This document shows, one piece after another, positions 19,382-29,855 of a stretch of DNA of 64,000 nucleotides (its first letter is position 1; every line of letters begins with the position of its first letter). The notes beneath the pieces were generated by a model. That model was not told the DNA's origin. It did not search any database and worked only from the letters and a program-made list of their open reading frames with translations. A program made the translations under genes and the position numbers. Origin of the DNA: 2-12-FULL-35-23 sp965196985. GTDB lineage: Bacteria > Pseudomonadota > Gammaproteobacteria > UBA12402. Location of the stretch: assembly GCA_965196985.1 (NCBI GenBank), contig CBDALO010000084.1:26622-90621 (forward strand). Reading direction: 5' to 3'.

Positions 19382-19830
19382 GCGAATAATAAAGTCTTGA
19401 TCTAGGTTTGTTATTAGGAGATTTTATGGGATTGTTTAAGAAAAAAGCCGAACCCATTGCCCAAGCCACCATCAAGCAACAGTACGCGAGGGTGCCATCT
19501 TTTGCGGATTTATTGCCTTGCTATGTGGCTTTCTAATATCAGAAGGATCATGAAGTGGCGTGGAAAGTGCTCTGTTCTAGCAATACATCGAGGAGGAGAT
19601 GGTGTTACTGGAAGACGGGGTGTCAGTGGGCGCGGTGTTTGAGCTTAAGGCCATACCCACCGAAGCCAGACCCGAAGCGCAATCACTTTTGCCCAGTGAG
19701 CGTTATTAGGAGATCGAACCCATTGCCCAAGCCACCATCAAGCAACAGTACGCGAGGGTGCCGTCTTTTGCGGATTTATTGCCGTGGGTGGAGTGGTCGG
19801 ACGAGGAGGAGATGGTGTTACTGGAAGATG
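19333..19830 (+). repeat. scrambled partial duplications at the start of virB4
   Basis: The segment encoding EPIAQATIKQQYARVPSFAD occurs at 19451-19515 and again at 19726-19783. The segment encoding EEEMVLLED occurs near 19590-19616 and again near 19803-19829. A shortened copy of the lipoprotein-gene end (AATCACTTT...GCCCAGTGAGC) plus TTATTAGGAGAT reappears at 19681-19714. The order suggests a tandem duplication followed by internal deletions. An assembly error is the alternative. Confidence 0.75.
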
Positions 19831-22413
19831 AAGTTGCTCTCACGCTTGTTACCTTTAGAAGCTGAAAACCCCTGGGTAATGCAGCTTTATGTGCAAGACG
19901 ATCTCACCTTACAACCGTTGTTTGAATTACTCCAACGCAGCATTGCCTTGCATCATTCACTCACCGACCCGCTAGCACGGAAATACCTGGACGTCATGCA
20001 AGGGCACTTTAAAGCCATGTGTGAAGACGAGGGGATTTTAAAAGACCCGATGTCAGGCTTGCCCTTTCGCGGTAAATTACGCCGGATTCGCTTAACGGTG
20101 TATCGTCGTTATGACAATCCCAAAGGGCTTGATCGTCAGGCACTCGTTGATGAGCTTAAAACGGTTTGCCAGCGAGTCGAATCACAAGTGCGACAAGTCG
20201 GCATTAAAATTCAGCGCGTGAACGGAGCGCAGTTTTATGAATGGCTGCTTCGTTGGTTTAATCCTTCCCCTAAAAAAACCCAAGGCGATGTGGACGCCTT
20301 AGTCAAGCGCACCCCGTATCCCACCCGCAAACCGTTTGGCTGGTCACCCACGCAACATTGCTTGCAAGGGTCGATCGAATCCACCGAAGACGGTTGGTTA
20401 TTTGATGGCGTGAAACACAAAGTGGTGACGTTTAAAGATTTAGCGTCTAGCTTGGACGACTACGGGGTCTTATCCCGTGAACTCGCGCAAGGTGGGGAAG
20501 AAAAATACGCCTTACTGGATGCCTTTCCACCCGGATCGATCTATACCTTACAACTCACCTTTGAATCAAAAGACGCGGTCAATGAACACCTCAATGGCAT
20601 TGAAGGAGCAGCCATTGGTAAAAGCCCTGCCATTAAAGATATTCATCGCAATGTCGAGCAAGCCCGTGCTGAAATGGATAACCGCCATTTGTTATTTCGT
20701 TGTGTGGAGGCGATTTATTTTAAAGCTGATACGGAGGAGAGTCTTAAAACGTTTGAAACCGATCTGGAGTCGTTGGTGGAGAGTGTGAATTTAGAGCTCA
20801 CGCCCACCCGTGAGGAAGCGTTTGGTGCTGATTTGTACTTGCGTTTCTTGCCGTTTAATTTCAATCACCAGTTTGACAAAAAAGAGCTGTTTCGCTCCAC
20901 CTACAAATACGCGGATGACATTGCAAGATTGTTACCGGTTTACGGGCGTTCGCTAGGAGATGGGTTAAACCCATTATGGATTTATTGGAACCGAGGTGGC
21001 GAGCCGTTTATTTTTGATCACTCCAGCCGTGATTTTAAAATGGCAAACAATCACATGGCGATTTTAGGAACAACGGGTTCGGGCAAATCCGTCACTCTAA
21101 ATAATTTAGTGCTGACACTTTCAGCGGTGCGCAATCCACGCATTGTGGCGATGGAAGTGGGTGGCTCGTTTTCATTATCGGCTAAATTCTTAGCGCAATA
21201 CGGGCGCAAGGTAACAGTGATGCGCTTTGATCGCACCCGCCCCATTGCGATTAACCCTTATGCCGAAGCTTATAACGCCTTAGCCTTAATTGAAGCCGAA
21301 GAAGCGGCGGTGGCCAAGCGTGAAGCTTTGCAAGCCTATCAAGGCGGTGTTGAAGAGGAAGTGCTTGAGCAACACACCACTAAATTAGCGCAAGAACTCG
21401 CAGGCAGTAAAGACCTGGCCAGTGATGAAGAGCTGGCCTCGAATGAAGATCGGGATTTACTCAATGAAATGGTGCTCGCCACGCGGGTGATGATTACGCA
21501 AGGCAATGCCAACGAAGAAGCCAAACTCGATCCCACGGATTTGTCGTTAATCACTCGCGCCTTAGTCCATGCCATGAAAGCCTGTAAACACGCCGGTGAA
21601 CCTCAAATGCTCTTGAGCCATGTGATTGAGAGCATGACCTGTTTGGCTAATGAAGAAACCAACGTGGACTTGCAGGGTCGACTCAAGCAATACGCGCTAC
21701 GTCTTGAGTATTACACCACCGGCATTCGCGGGCAGTTTATCAATCAACCCTCTGAGCCCTTAAACGACTTTGATTTTCTGCACGTGGATTTTGGGTTTAT
21801 GCAAAGTGCGACGTATAAAGACTTAATGAACATTGTCTCCATCAGTTTATTAGCGAAAGTCTTAGCACTCGCCGAAGGGAGTAAAGCCACCGGACGTCCC
21901 ACCGAGCTCATCATTGATGAAGCGCATGTCTTTTTTAAATCCGACATGGTGGCGGCTTTTATTATTTTAATGGCGAAAGTCGCCCGTAAGATTGGCCTGT
22001 CGTTAAAGCCAACCTCACAAAATCTGGAAGACTTTAGTGGCATTGAATCCAAGAAAGTGCTGTCCATGATGGAGACCTGGTTGTGTTTGTCGTTACAAGC
22101 CGATGAGGTGTCCTTGATTGAGCAGTTTAAACCGCTAACCGATGAACAGCGGGCGATGATCTTAGACGTGCGTAAATACCAGGGGATTTATTCCGAAGGG
22201 GTGTTGTTAGGGAAACGTCATGCAGGCTTGTTTCGCAATGTCCCGCCCAGGTTGATGTTATCGCTCGCAATGACCGAACAAGACGAGCGTACCGAGCGAG
22301 AACAATTACGCCAAAAACATAACTTAACCGAACTTGAAGCCGTTGAACGCATGGCAAAAGACTTAGGTAAAAAACAACACGAGGTTTCTGATGCACGATT
22401 ATTTTGGTATTAA
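19426..22413 (+). pseudogene. VirB4/TraC-like T4SS ATPase (TIGR03744) with disrupted 5' end
   Basis: The normal start is ATG 19426 after AGGAG (MGLFKKKAEPIAQ), but it meets TAA 19534 after 36 codons. After the scrambled stretch, the main frame resumes at about 19828 (MKLLSRLLPLEAENPWVMQLYVQDDL) and runs about 861 residues to 22413. That part holds Walker A (GTTGSGKS, about 21067-21090) and Walker B (ELIIDEAHVF, about 21904-21933), followed by the hexameric ATPase C-terminus. VirB4 energises pilus biogenesis and substrate transfer. Initiation at ATG 19828 could give an N-terminally shortened protein, but about 70 or more N-terminal residues would be lost or shuffled. The 3' end overlaps the next gene by 23 nt. 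Confidence 0.85.
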
Positions 22414-22804
22414 ACGTGGCGGGCTATTATTACTCGGCTGCGGGTTTGCAGGGCTTGCGCTTGCCGTCAAGATACAATTGTTTAGCGTGAGTAGCTTAGC
22501 GTTTTATCACGTGCCTGCCTCACTCACCCCGTGTTACTTAGATCAAGCAACACAAGTCAAGCAGCAGCTCATTGAGCAGGTGCAACAAACACCCGCACTG
22601 CTTAATCAAGCCCCGCCTTTAGCCGTTAAAAAACTCTTAACTCGTTTATCTCACGGGACGTTATGCCAAGTGCAAGCCAATCAATTAGGCATTACGCAAG
22701 TGCCCGCTGTGGTCTTTGATCAGCGCTTTGTGGTGCTAGGTGTGCAAGACGTGAATCAAGCCAAGCAACTGTGGCAACACTGGCAGGAGCGATCGCATGA
22801 TTAA
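22391..22804 (+). CDS. ICE protein TIGR03757, thioredoxin-like
   Basis: 137 residues with an N-terminal hydrophobic segment, then the family pattern FHVPASLTPCYLDQA-like start and the thioredoxin-fold end LGITQVPAVVFDQRFVVLGVQDVNQA (cis-Pro in VPAVVF). TIGR03757/DUF1525 proteins are periplasmic and precede the TraU-like gene, as here. It overlaps both neighbours slightly, so is translationally coupled. Confidence 0.82.
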   Translation: MHDYFGIKRGGLLLLGCGFAGLALAVKIQLFSVSSLAFYHVPASLTPCYLDQATQVKQQLIEQVQQTPALLNQAPPLAVKKLLTRLSHGTLCQVQANQLGITQVPAVVFDQRFVVLGVQDVNQAKQLWQHWQERSHD

Positions 22805-23819
22805 ACGGTGGTGTTGTTACTGGTTGGTGAGTGTGTTGGTCTTGGGTTCGGGCCAAGCCTTAGCGAATGATGCGCCGCCTGGCACAATCAATAGTGTGTC
22901 ACTGTCGTTGACCGTGGGTAAACACGTCATGGATTATTTACACTGGCGACCCATTGGCATTTGTGTGTGGACACACCATTCAATTTATCGACCGATCACC
23001 ATCACCACGGAGCTTGACGAATACTTACCAGATCTTGTGGTCACGGTCTTTAATGAATCAGGCGATGACCCGTGGACAGTCGCTCGACTGACTTTAGATC
23101 CTGTCGCGCAAACCACGGGGAGCGCAGCCGTGCAACACGCCACAGGAGATAATTTGACAGACGGGCGACAAAGCACGACACCGAGCGAACAAAGTAACGA
23201 CAGCCTGGTGACTAAAAGCGTGGATGTCGTGGGCAGTCCGTTAAGTCTCTTGCAGTTACCGTTTCTTAATTTGCGCCCCGATACCGTGCCTTTCTCTCCT
23301 TATTACCAATCGGCCTTAGATGCCTTGCCTTCACGCTCAGGGTTAGCCGAGGCTATTCGTTTACCCGAGACGTTGAATTTAACGCACTATTTTATTGGCG
23401 CTGATTATTGGCATCACTGGGCCTATGAGTTTCCGCGCAGTATGAGCGTGGATAACAACAACGATTTTATTGCCTCAATGGTGATGGCCTTACGCGCAGC
23501 AGATATCGTGACCAATAAAAATACCCTGCACATCGTCCACAGTGCGAATGATTCGTGCGGTAAGAATTGCGCGGTGGCCAATGTCATTGAAGAAACCCAA
23601 GACGATCACGAAATTTGGCAAGAGGTTTACCCGCATGATCGCCACGTGCACCTTGGTGCAACGGATTCAGCAACAGGGTCACCCCTCGGTCAAGCGGATG
23701 AGCAAGCAGGGCACGGTAATTACGTGTTTGTGATTTGGCGACACTACCGAGGGTGTGTGCAAAGTGACGGACATTTTTGGTGGGCAACCCAAACAGTCAA
23801 CCCCACGGTTAAACGATAA
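22797..23819 (+). CDS. ICE protein TIGR03756, TraU-like
   Basis: 340 residues with a signal peptide (LVSVLVLGSGQALA). The segment DYLHWRPIGICVWTHHS near residue 45 is the TraU/TIGR03756 hallmark. It is followed by PDLVVTVFNESGDDPW and SEYLPDL-type motifs. It is a periplasmic protein needed for DNA transfer in F-like and GI-type systems. The start overlaps the upstream gene by 8 nt. Confidence 0.87.
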   Translation: MIKRWCCYWLVSVLVLGSGQALANDAPPGTINSVSLSLTVGKHVMDYLHWRPIGICVWTHHSIYRPITITTELDEYLPDLVVTVFNESGDDPWTVARLTLDPVAQTTGSAAVQHATGDNLTDGRQSTTPSEQSNDSLVTKSVDVVGSPLSLLQLPFLNLRPDTVPFSPYYQSALDALPSRSGLAEAIRLPETLNLTHYFIGADYWHHWAYEFPRSMSVDNNNDFIASMVMALRAADIVTNKNTLHIVHSANDSCGKNCAVANVIEETQDDHEIWQEVYPHDRHVHLGATDSATGSPLGQADEQAGHGNYVFVIWRHYRGCVQSDGHFWWATQTVNPTVKR

Positions 23820-23833
23820 GGAGTCAAAGTACC

Positions 23834-25235
23834 ATGAAATACCGAAATCACATTCATCAGTACGGTGTTACTCGCCTTTGTGCTGCAGCAAGCGAGCGCG
23901 ATGGAGTTTATCCCTTCAAACTCCACCTATTACTATCAAATGGGTGGAGGCTCTGATCTCAGTATGCCACCGGTCAGTGGCCAACAAGACATTACCTTAG
24001 GCGGTGATGTGCATTCTAATCTCGGCTTTACCTGCGGGTTTAATCCCTCCGTCTCAATCGGTAATACGCTTAATCACATTCAAGATTCCTTACAAGGGAT
24101 TTCACAAAGTGTGATTCGTTCTGCCACCTCAGCCGTGGGTTCTTTGCCAATGTATTTATTAGCGCACACCAACAAAGATTTATATAACCTGATTCAAAAC
24201 ACCATGACCGGTGCAATGGATACTTTCCACCTTCACCAGCGCACTTGTCAAAATGCCTTAAGCCGCATTAAAAAAGGCGATGCCTCGGTGTATCAAAACT
24301 GGTTTAGCATTTCGGATTCACAAGGCTGGTTAAACTTTTCCAAACGAGCGCAACAGGGTCAAGATGTCGATGTCAATCAAGCGAGTAAAGCGCTCACGAA
24401 AGACCCGCACCAATACGGGATTCCCTGGGTACACAAAGGACAAAACTCAGGCGGGACACAAGGTGATCAAGTGCCGATTACCGTGATCTATGATGTCGTG
24501 GTGGCTGGTTATAATGCGATGGTTGATCCCAACTCACCCTTAGATGCGAAAGGCACTGTCGCCACACCGAACAGCGGTTTAAGTCGCTATTGGCAAAATG
24601 CCGATGCCGCCGGTCAATGGGCGCGATTGGTGTTAGGGGATATCACTATTTCATCCAAGCCTGGCATAGATAACACCACACGCGGGACGGGCTTGATGAC
24701 GCTTGTGCAAACGTGTCCAAAGTCAGCAACGAATACGCTAACCTGCGCTCACACCCTGGCGACTCAGTTAACCACCTTAGTCAATAACAGTGGTACACCG
24801 GATGCCAAGGCATTACGCGCTGTAAGCTCAAACGAAATGCTCATTACGCCTGCGGTCATTCAAGGCATTCGTAATAAAACACCGCAAGAACAAGCCTTAG
24901 CCATCAGCAAACTCAGCCAAGACATTGCGTTGCAAAACGTGGTCGATGAAGCACTGATTTTAAGACGGGTGTTAATTACCGGCTCACAAACCAAGCCTGT
25001 CCATAATCTAAAACCGGCCTTAAATGCCATCAATCAAGCACTCGGGCAATTAAACCGAGACATTCAAAACATCTTGTTCCAGTTCCAAGTGCGTAAAGCC
25101 TTAATGACCAACACCGCTGAGGCAATCATTGGCTCACAACAACAACGTGAAGCCGAAGCAGTCGGTGAGCATAACACCACACAGCCCGCCGGTTTAGTTA
25201 ACGGTGCCGTCTACAAAACGAAACAAACACCCTAA
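23834..25235 (+). pseudogene. ICE protein TIGR03755 gene with a one-base frameshift in the signal peptide
   Basis: The open frame from GTG 23865 encodes LLAFVLQQASAMEFIPSNSTYYYQMGG and about 440 further residues of the TIGR03755 family, including DVHSNLGFTCGFNPSVSIGNTLN. The natural start is ATG 23834 after AAGGAG, but it is out of frame by one. Dropping one C near 23855 gives MKYRNHIISTVLLAFVLQQASA, a complete signal peptide. The lesion is a single-base insertion. The truncated leader from GTG 23865 has no visible ribosome binding site, so export is doubtful. The rest of the protein is intact. Confidence 0.78.
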
Positions 25236-25250
25236 AAGGATATCGAACCA

Positions 25251-26837
25251 ATGAGTTTAATGGTTAATGGCCCGCTAGAAATTTACGGTACCGTCATAGG
25301 CATCAAGCTTTTTGATGCCCTGTTTAATATCTTGGCCTCAATGGGCATTATCTTTTTGCCCTTACTGGTGCTTTTTTTTGAAAACATCACCAAGCCGTTT
25401 GAGTCAGAGATTCAAAACGGGGCATCCACGTCATTAAGGCGGGTGTCGATTCACTTTTTAGGCTGGGTGTTCACGGTAATGTTGTTTGTGGCACCCACCT
25501 GGCCGTTACACGTGAATGAGGTGATCTATAAACCCGTTTGTGCGGTCGGTGCGGTAAAATCAACCTTCAAAGACACTGGCACCACCTATGACGATGCATT
25601 TGCTAATTTAGAATACCAGAATTTAAAAATGCCCATCATGATGGGGTTTGTGTTAGGCGGGATGTCAGGCTTTACCAATGCAGCCATTACCTCACTGCCC
25701 TGTAAGACTGATGTACAGGCCATTAAAAATACTTTAGACACCACGCGCTTAACGCCTGTGGTACAACAACAAGTCGAGCGTTTTCAAAATGAATGCTTTG
25801 CACCCGCCAGGGCCAAGTTTGATAGCACCTCACCGGATCCCTCAACGTACCAAGACATCATGAAGAATTATGGTGGACAAACTGATCTCTCCTGGATTGG
25901 TTCGCACGTGATGCAAACCCTGTATTACACGAACCTTTATCCCAAAGCGCCCGTACCAGGGTTTAGCTCAACAACCTACCCAGGGCCGTACCAGGCATAC
26001 AACAAAGCGCACGGGATGCAGCCAGGACACTGGGGTTATCCCACTTGCCAAGAGTGGTGGAGTGATTCCGAGCAAGGGTTGCAACAACAACTTGTGAAAT
26101 TAGCTGACCAGCACAGCCCCTCGAATCCTCACCTGGGATCGCTTTCTTTTACGGATAAAGTGAGCAGCTGGTTAACCTCAGTAAAACGCTTTACACATGT
26201 AGGCTCACAAGTCACCGCTGATGATGTTATCTCACGCGACATGCTTTATGACGTTGGAGCTAATTCCGGCTTTGGCCGTTATTACAGTGGTTGGATGAGT
26301 ATTAATAACGGGCCGATTGGCATGGGTGATGGCACCATGCACTCGATGGTGACGCACGGTGCAGCTGATGTTGCGCAAGGTGTTGATGCTGTTTATGCAA
26401 CGGTTGATCGTGCCGAGATATCTCAGGAGATTCCGATTCTACAAGCGGTGTTATTAGCCTTTGCATTAACACTCGGGCCCCTGATTTTAATGTTTGGCAT
26501 GATGACAGGGCGTGGAATCGGAATCATCTTTTCTTATTACTTTCTGGTCGGGAGCTTGCTTTTCATGACGTTCATTGAAAAGTTTGTTCATTACATTGAA
26601 CTTTCATTACACGCGAGTCAAAGCTACGGTGTGTACGCGATGGGTAATAGCATGATTATGTATAACGTGTTTACTAAGCTCTATTTTTGGGCGCCAATGA
26701 TTTATCTCGGGTTGATGTCTATTGCTGGAATTGGGTTAGGAAACTCAGTTAGTGATGCCTTAGGTAGATCTACAGCAGGATCTGGTGCTGGAATTATGAA
26801 AAAAGCCGTTACGAAAGCAGCTATGTTTATTAAATAG
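25251..26837 (+). CDS. traG: TraG N-terminal domain mating-pair stabilisation protein
   Basis: 528 residues, polytopic. The N-terminus NGPLEIYGTVIGIKLFDALFNIL and helix IIFLPLLVLFFENITKPFESE match TraG-N (PF07916). A long periplasmic region lies in residues about 100-380. Hydrophobic helices follow around 385-500 (IPILQAVLLAFALTLGPLILMFGMM and GIIFSYYFLVGSLLFMTFIEKF). The protein functions in mating-pair formation and stabilisation in the inner membrane. It is intact and is the last gene of the main transfer run before the small-gene cluster. Confidence 0.88.
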   Translation: MSLMVNGPLEIYGTVIGIKLFDALFNILASMGIIFLPLLVLFFENITKPFESEIQNGASTSLRRVSIHFLGWVFTVMLFVAPTWPLHVNEVIYKPVCAVGAVKSTFKDTGTTYDDAFANLEYQNLKMPIMMGFVLGGMSGFTNAAITSLPCKTDVQAIKNTLDTTRLTPVVQQQVERFQNECFAPARAKFDSTSPDPSTYQDIMKNYGGQTDLSWIGSHVMQTLYYTNLYPKAPVPGFSSTTYPGPYQAYNKAHGMQPGHWGYPTCQEWWSDSEQGLQQQLVKLADQHSPSNPHLGSLSFTDKVSSWLTSVKRFTHVGSQVTADDVISRDMLYDVGANSGFGRYYSGWMSINNGPIGMGDGTMHSMVTHGAADVAQGVDAVYATVDRAEISQEIPILQAVLLAFALTLGPLILMFGMMTGRGIGIIFSYYFLVGSLLFMTFIEKFVHYIELSLHASQSYGVYAMGNSMIMYNVFTKLYFWAPMIYLGLMSIAGIGLGNSVSDALGRSTAGSGAGIMKKAVTKAAMFIK

Positions 26838-26858
26838 AAGGTTAAATAGTATGATCTA

Positions 26859-27095
26859 TCAAAAAAAATTATTTCTAACCGCTTTGAAATCTTCATCAGT
26901 TGGTTCAGGGTTTCGTGGTTTGTATGATGGATTGTGCCCACTAGCAGAGTACTCATCAGCAGCACGATCATACGCACGCTTTTTAGCTTCACGGTATTCA
27001 CCAACGCCAACAAAACCTGCTGCCAAGATTGACAACACAACAGGCAAAGCCTTCAAGGTGAAGCGTCCTAATCCGACTAAACTTTTTTTAAACAC
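26859..27095 (-). CDS. small membrane protein on the opposite strand
   Basis: 78 residues with one hydrophobic helix (LKALPVVLSILAAGFVGVG) and a charged tail. It starts with GTG preceded by a strong GGGAGGTG site at 7-nt spacing, which supports it over the weak overlapping plus-strand reading. It is convergent with traG and divergent from the 27111 gene, only 15 bp apart, so a shared promoter is likely just inside. The family was not recognised; small reverse-strand genes after traG occur in related ICEs. Confidence 0.6.
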   Translation of the reverse strand: MFKKSLVGLGRFTLKALPVVLSILAAGFVGVGEYREAKKRAYDRAADEYSASGHNPSYKPRNPEPTDEDFKAVRNNFF

Positions 27096-27110
27096 GGAGC
27101 ACCTCCCTTT

Positions 27111-27455
27111 ATGAAAAAATTATTCACCTTCATTCGCCAACAAAAATGGCTATTCGTTACTGTTTTCTTTTTTGTGTTGTTAATGGTCGTGGTGTCTTTC
27201 ATCAGCATGGCTCAAATGGATGGCCTGAGCGCTCGAGTATTAGCAATAAGCGAGTGGATTAAAAGACACCACGTCAGCTTTCTATTATGGCACGGATTGA
27301 TTCTGGCAGCAATTTACGTGGGGTGGGGGATTAAGGTCGATCGTACTTTTAAAGGTCAAACAATCAGTGCAAAAAAGACGCAGAGCGTAAAGCGGTTTCG
27401 TTGGTGGCTCATTGGGTTTGTGGTACTGGTCGATTGCTGGGTGTTTTGGCTATAA
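27111..27455 (+). CDS. small polytopic membrane protein
   Basis: 114 residues with three predicted transmembrane helices: WLFVTVFFFVLLMVVVSF, FLLWHGLILAAIYVGWGI and WWLIGFVVLVDCWVFW. Basic loops place the N-terminus inside. It forms a small operon with the next gene and traD. No family recognised; probably an ICE membrane accessory. Confidence 0.6.
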   Translation: MKKLFTFIRQQKWLFVTVFFFVLLMVVVSFISMAQMDGLSARVLAISEWIKRHHVSFLLWHGLILAAIYVGWGIKVDRTFKGQTISAKKTQSVKRFRWWLIGFVVLVDCWVFWL

Positions 27456-27465
27456 GGGGGCAAAG

Positions 27466-27660
27466 ATGACGACAACTAGCAGGCAACGAAAAAATCAGCA
27501 AACGACAACTAGCCCCGTGCAAACATCCTTGGCGACAACTAGTCCAATGGCGATTGTGAAAGCACGCCTTGAAGCACAAGCTCGCAAGCCGGTAACACCC
27601 GTTAACCCATTCACACCGTTGCTTAAGCAACTAGCTGCGGTGAAGGAGGGTGTTGCATGA
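27466..27660 (+). CDS. small Thr/Gln-rich protein before traD
   Basis: 64 residues. The N-terminal half carries three near-identical DNA repeats CGACAACTAG encoding TTS or TTSP. The C-terminal half (MAIVKARLEAQARKPV...NPFTPLLKQLAAVKEG) is predicted helical. AAGGGGGCAAAG precedes the ATG. It overlaps traD by 4 nt. Function unknown. Confidence 0.5.
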   Translation: MTTTSRQRKNQQTTTSPVQTSLATTSPMAIVKARLEAQARKPVTPVNPFTPLLKQLAAVKEGVA

Positions 27661-29855
27661 GTCGTCACGCCTTTGAAAATCAGCTACGCACCCCGTGGGA
27701 ATGGTTGGTGGCGAGTGTTGCCGCAGGCTTTGGGTGTTTGTGTTTACTCCACGCGCAATGGTTAGGGCTTGAAGTGCAATTAAGTCCTGTGGTTGCCGCC
27801 CCGTTTTTTGGGTTAGCGGTGTGGCGCGGGTTACAGGGCTGGAAAATTCTTGCTTTTCGACAACACTTGTTGGCGCTCAAACCGTTTCAATTAGGCACTC
27901 ATGAGATTCCTCACGCCAAGGAATTTATTTACTTAGGGCGCGGCTTTCGTTGGTTACCCATTCACCGACAACGTTTGCATTTATTGTCGTTGGTAGAAAA
28001 CCAAGGCTTTTGCCAAAAGAACGCCTTGTATCGCTGGGTACAAGCCAAAGCGACAGAAAACTCTAAAAGTGTTTATGCGTGGTTGACTCATCAAGCGTAC
28101 TTAGTGACTGACAGAAAACCCCGAAACCGTTGCTACGTAAGGCATACAGGTTGTTTTAACAAACGAAGATTTACTGTTTAACCACCATTAGTGTCTAAAT
28201 TGACCGCTTTTAATGAATTTATAGCAAAAAAGTCAAAATCTTCGTTTATGAAAATCCTCTACAAGCGTTGATGCGTAAGGCTTTCGAGGTTTTCTGTCAG
28301 TCACTACTTACCGTTTCGCCCCTTACCACCCATTGGCGGCAAGCCCTGGTTGCACGGGGTCGGGGTGGATAAAGAGCGTAACGTGTACGCGCAACAAGCC
28401 AACCGGAACAGTCACGAGTGTGTGTTTGGCATGACGCGGGTGGGTAAAACCCGCTACTTGTGTATTCGAGTCAATCAAGACATTCGTAATGGCGAAGCCG
28501 TGTTGATCATTGACCCCAAAGGCGATTTAGAAGCGATTCAAGACGTGTATTGTGCGGCGAAAGCCGCAGGACGGTTAAATGATTTGCGGATTGTGCATTT
28601 AGGTTTTCCCGATAGCTCGGCAAAATACAACCCGCTGGCTTCGTTTAGCAATGTTAGTGAAGTAGCGGGCCGAATTACGGGTGCAATGAGTGCGAGCGGG
28701 GAAGGCCAAGCCTTTAAAGACTTTGCGTGGCAATACACCAACATTGTTGCACGCTGCTTACACGAATTAGGCGAGCCGATTAATTACAAAACAATCGGCT
28801 TTTATATTAAACAACCGCAGCTGTTGCTTTACACCTACGTGGAGCAACGCTTCCCGCTCATTGAACCTGGGTACTTAAGTGAGGTGCAAGCGTTATTAGA
28901 TCAATTTAACAGCCGTACTGATAAAGAAGGCAACTTACTCCCACCGATTAGCCGTAAGCTAGCCGTGCAACTCTACATTCGTGATTACGTCGATCGTGTT
29001 TCCATGAGCCCGCAGATTAAGCAATTCATGGATGCGATTATTATGCCCCTGGACAATGCCGCCAAATTAGATAAGGACTACTACGATAAAATCACAGCAA
29101 GCGTTGGGCCGGTGTTTGATAAAATTAATCAGACCCAGGCGCATCGCATCTTCTCCTGGGAAAACGGATTTGGTTTACCGGAAGTTCGACTCGAAGACAT
29201 TATTAAACGACGCCAGATTGTTTACATTGGCTTGGATTCCTTGACCAACAAAGAAGTGGCCGAATCAGTCGGGCAAGCGACTATTGCGGATTTGGTGTCA
29301 TTGTGTGGGCGGTTGTATAACGAATCCGGTCAAACGCCGATGACACTCAATTTATACTGCGATGAGTTTAGTGACATTGTACGCGAGGAATTTATCACGC
29401 TGCTTAATAAAGCAGGGGGCACGGGCATTCGGGTCACGGCTTTAACGCAAACACTCAATGATTTAGGTGCGGCATTTAGCAGTCATGATAAACCGAAAAT
29501 GCTGTTAGGGAACTTTGGCACGCTCACCACACTTCGAGTCAATAACGAAGACACCGCCACCAATCTCACCCGCTGCTTAGAACTAATCCGTGCGCGATCA
29601 AGTACACCCTCGACCATGTCCAATGATCGCTCAGACAGTGAAAACGGCGAACTGTTTACCACCTATAATACCGACACTGTCGCAGAAACCCCCAGTGCGT
29701 TGGTCGAGATCAATGACTTGTATTCACTGCCCAAAGGCCAAGCCTTTGTGCTCACCAACGGCGGTGAGGTGTATAAAATCCGTATTCCGTTACCCAAAAA
29801 CGACGGCAGTGCGCCTGCATCGTTTGAAGCGTTGCTAAGTGAGGTGAACCTATGA
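27657..29855 (+). pseudogene. traD: TraD/VirD4-like coupling protein gene split by a MITE
   Basis: The 5' part (27657-28103) encodes the membrane-anchoring N-terminus (WEWLVASVAAGFGCLCLL..., PVVAAPFFGLAVWRG). The 3' part (28311-29855) encodes PLPPIGGKPWLHGVG, Walker A (GMTRVGKT, about 28429-28452), the family motif LIIDPKGDLE and Walker B (LYCDEFSD). A 201-bp element at 28104-28304 separates them and brings a TAA at 28179-28181. Removing it with one TACTTA gives 1992 nt, a 663-codon frame (joint QAYLPFRPLPP). The protein brings the relaxase-DNA complex to the channel. The 3' part could still be translated from TTG 28350 as a soluble fragment. traD lies after traG here, not before TIGR03747 as is usual. 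Confidence 0.9.
28104..28304 (+). mobile_element. 201-bp MITE sharing the ISNCY element's ends
   Basis: Both ends are GTGACTGACAGAAAACC inverted repeats identical to the IS at 15362-17241. It is flanked by the same 6-bp duplication TACTTA (28098-28103 and 28305-28310). Internally a subterminal inverted pair AAACGAAGATTT / AAATCTTCGTTT is visible. No coding capacity. It is probably mobilised in trans by the 15549-17048 transposase. Confidence 0.87.

Noticed and set aside
26851..27114. A plus-strand 87-codon frame opposite the small membrane gene
   Set aside because: The minus-strand gene has a strong ribosome binding site and a membrane helix; the plus frame has a low-quality composition.
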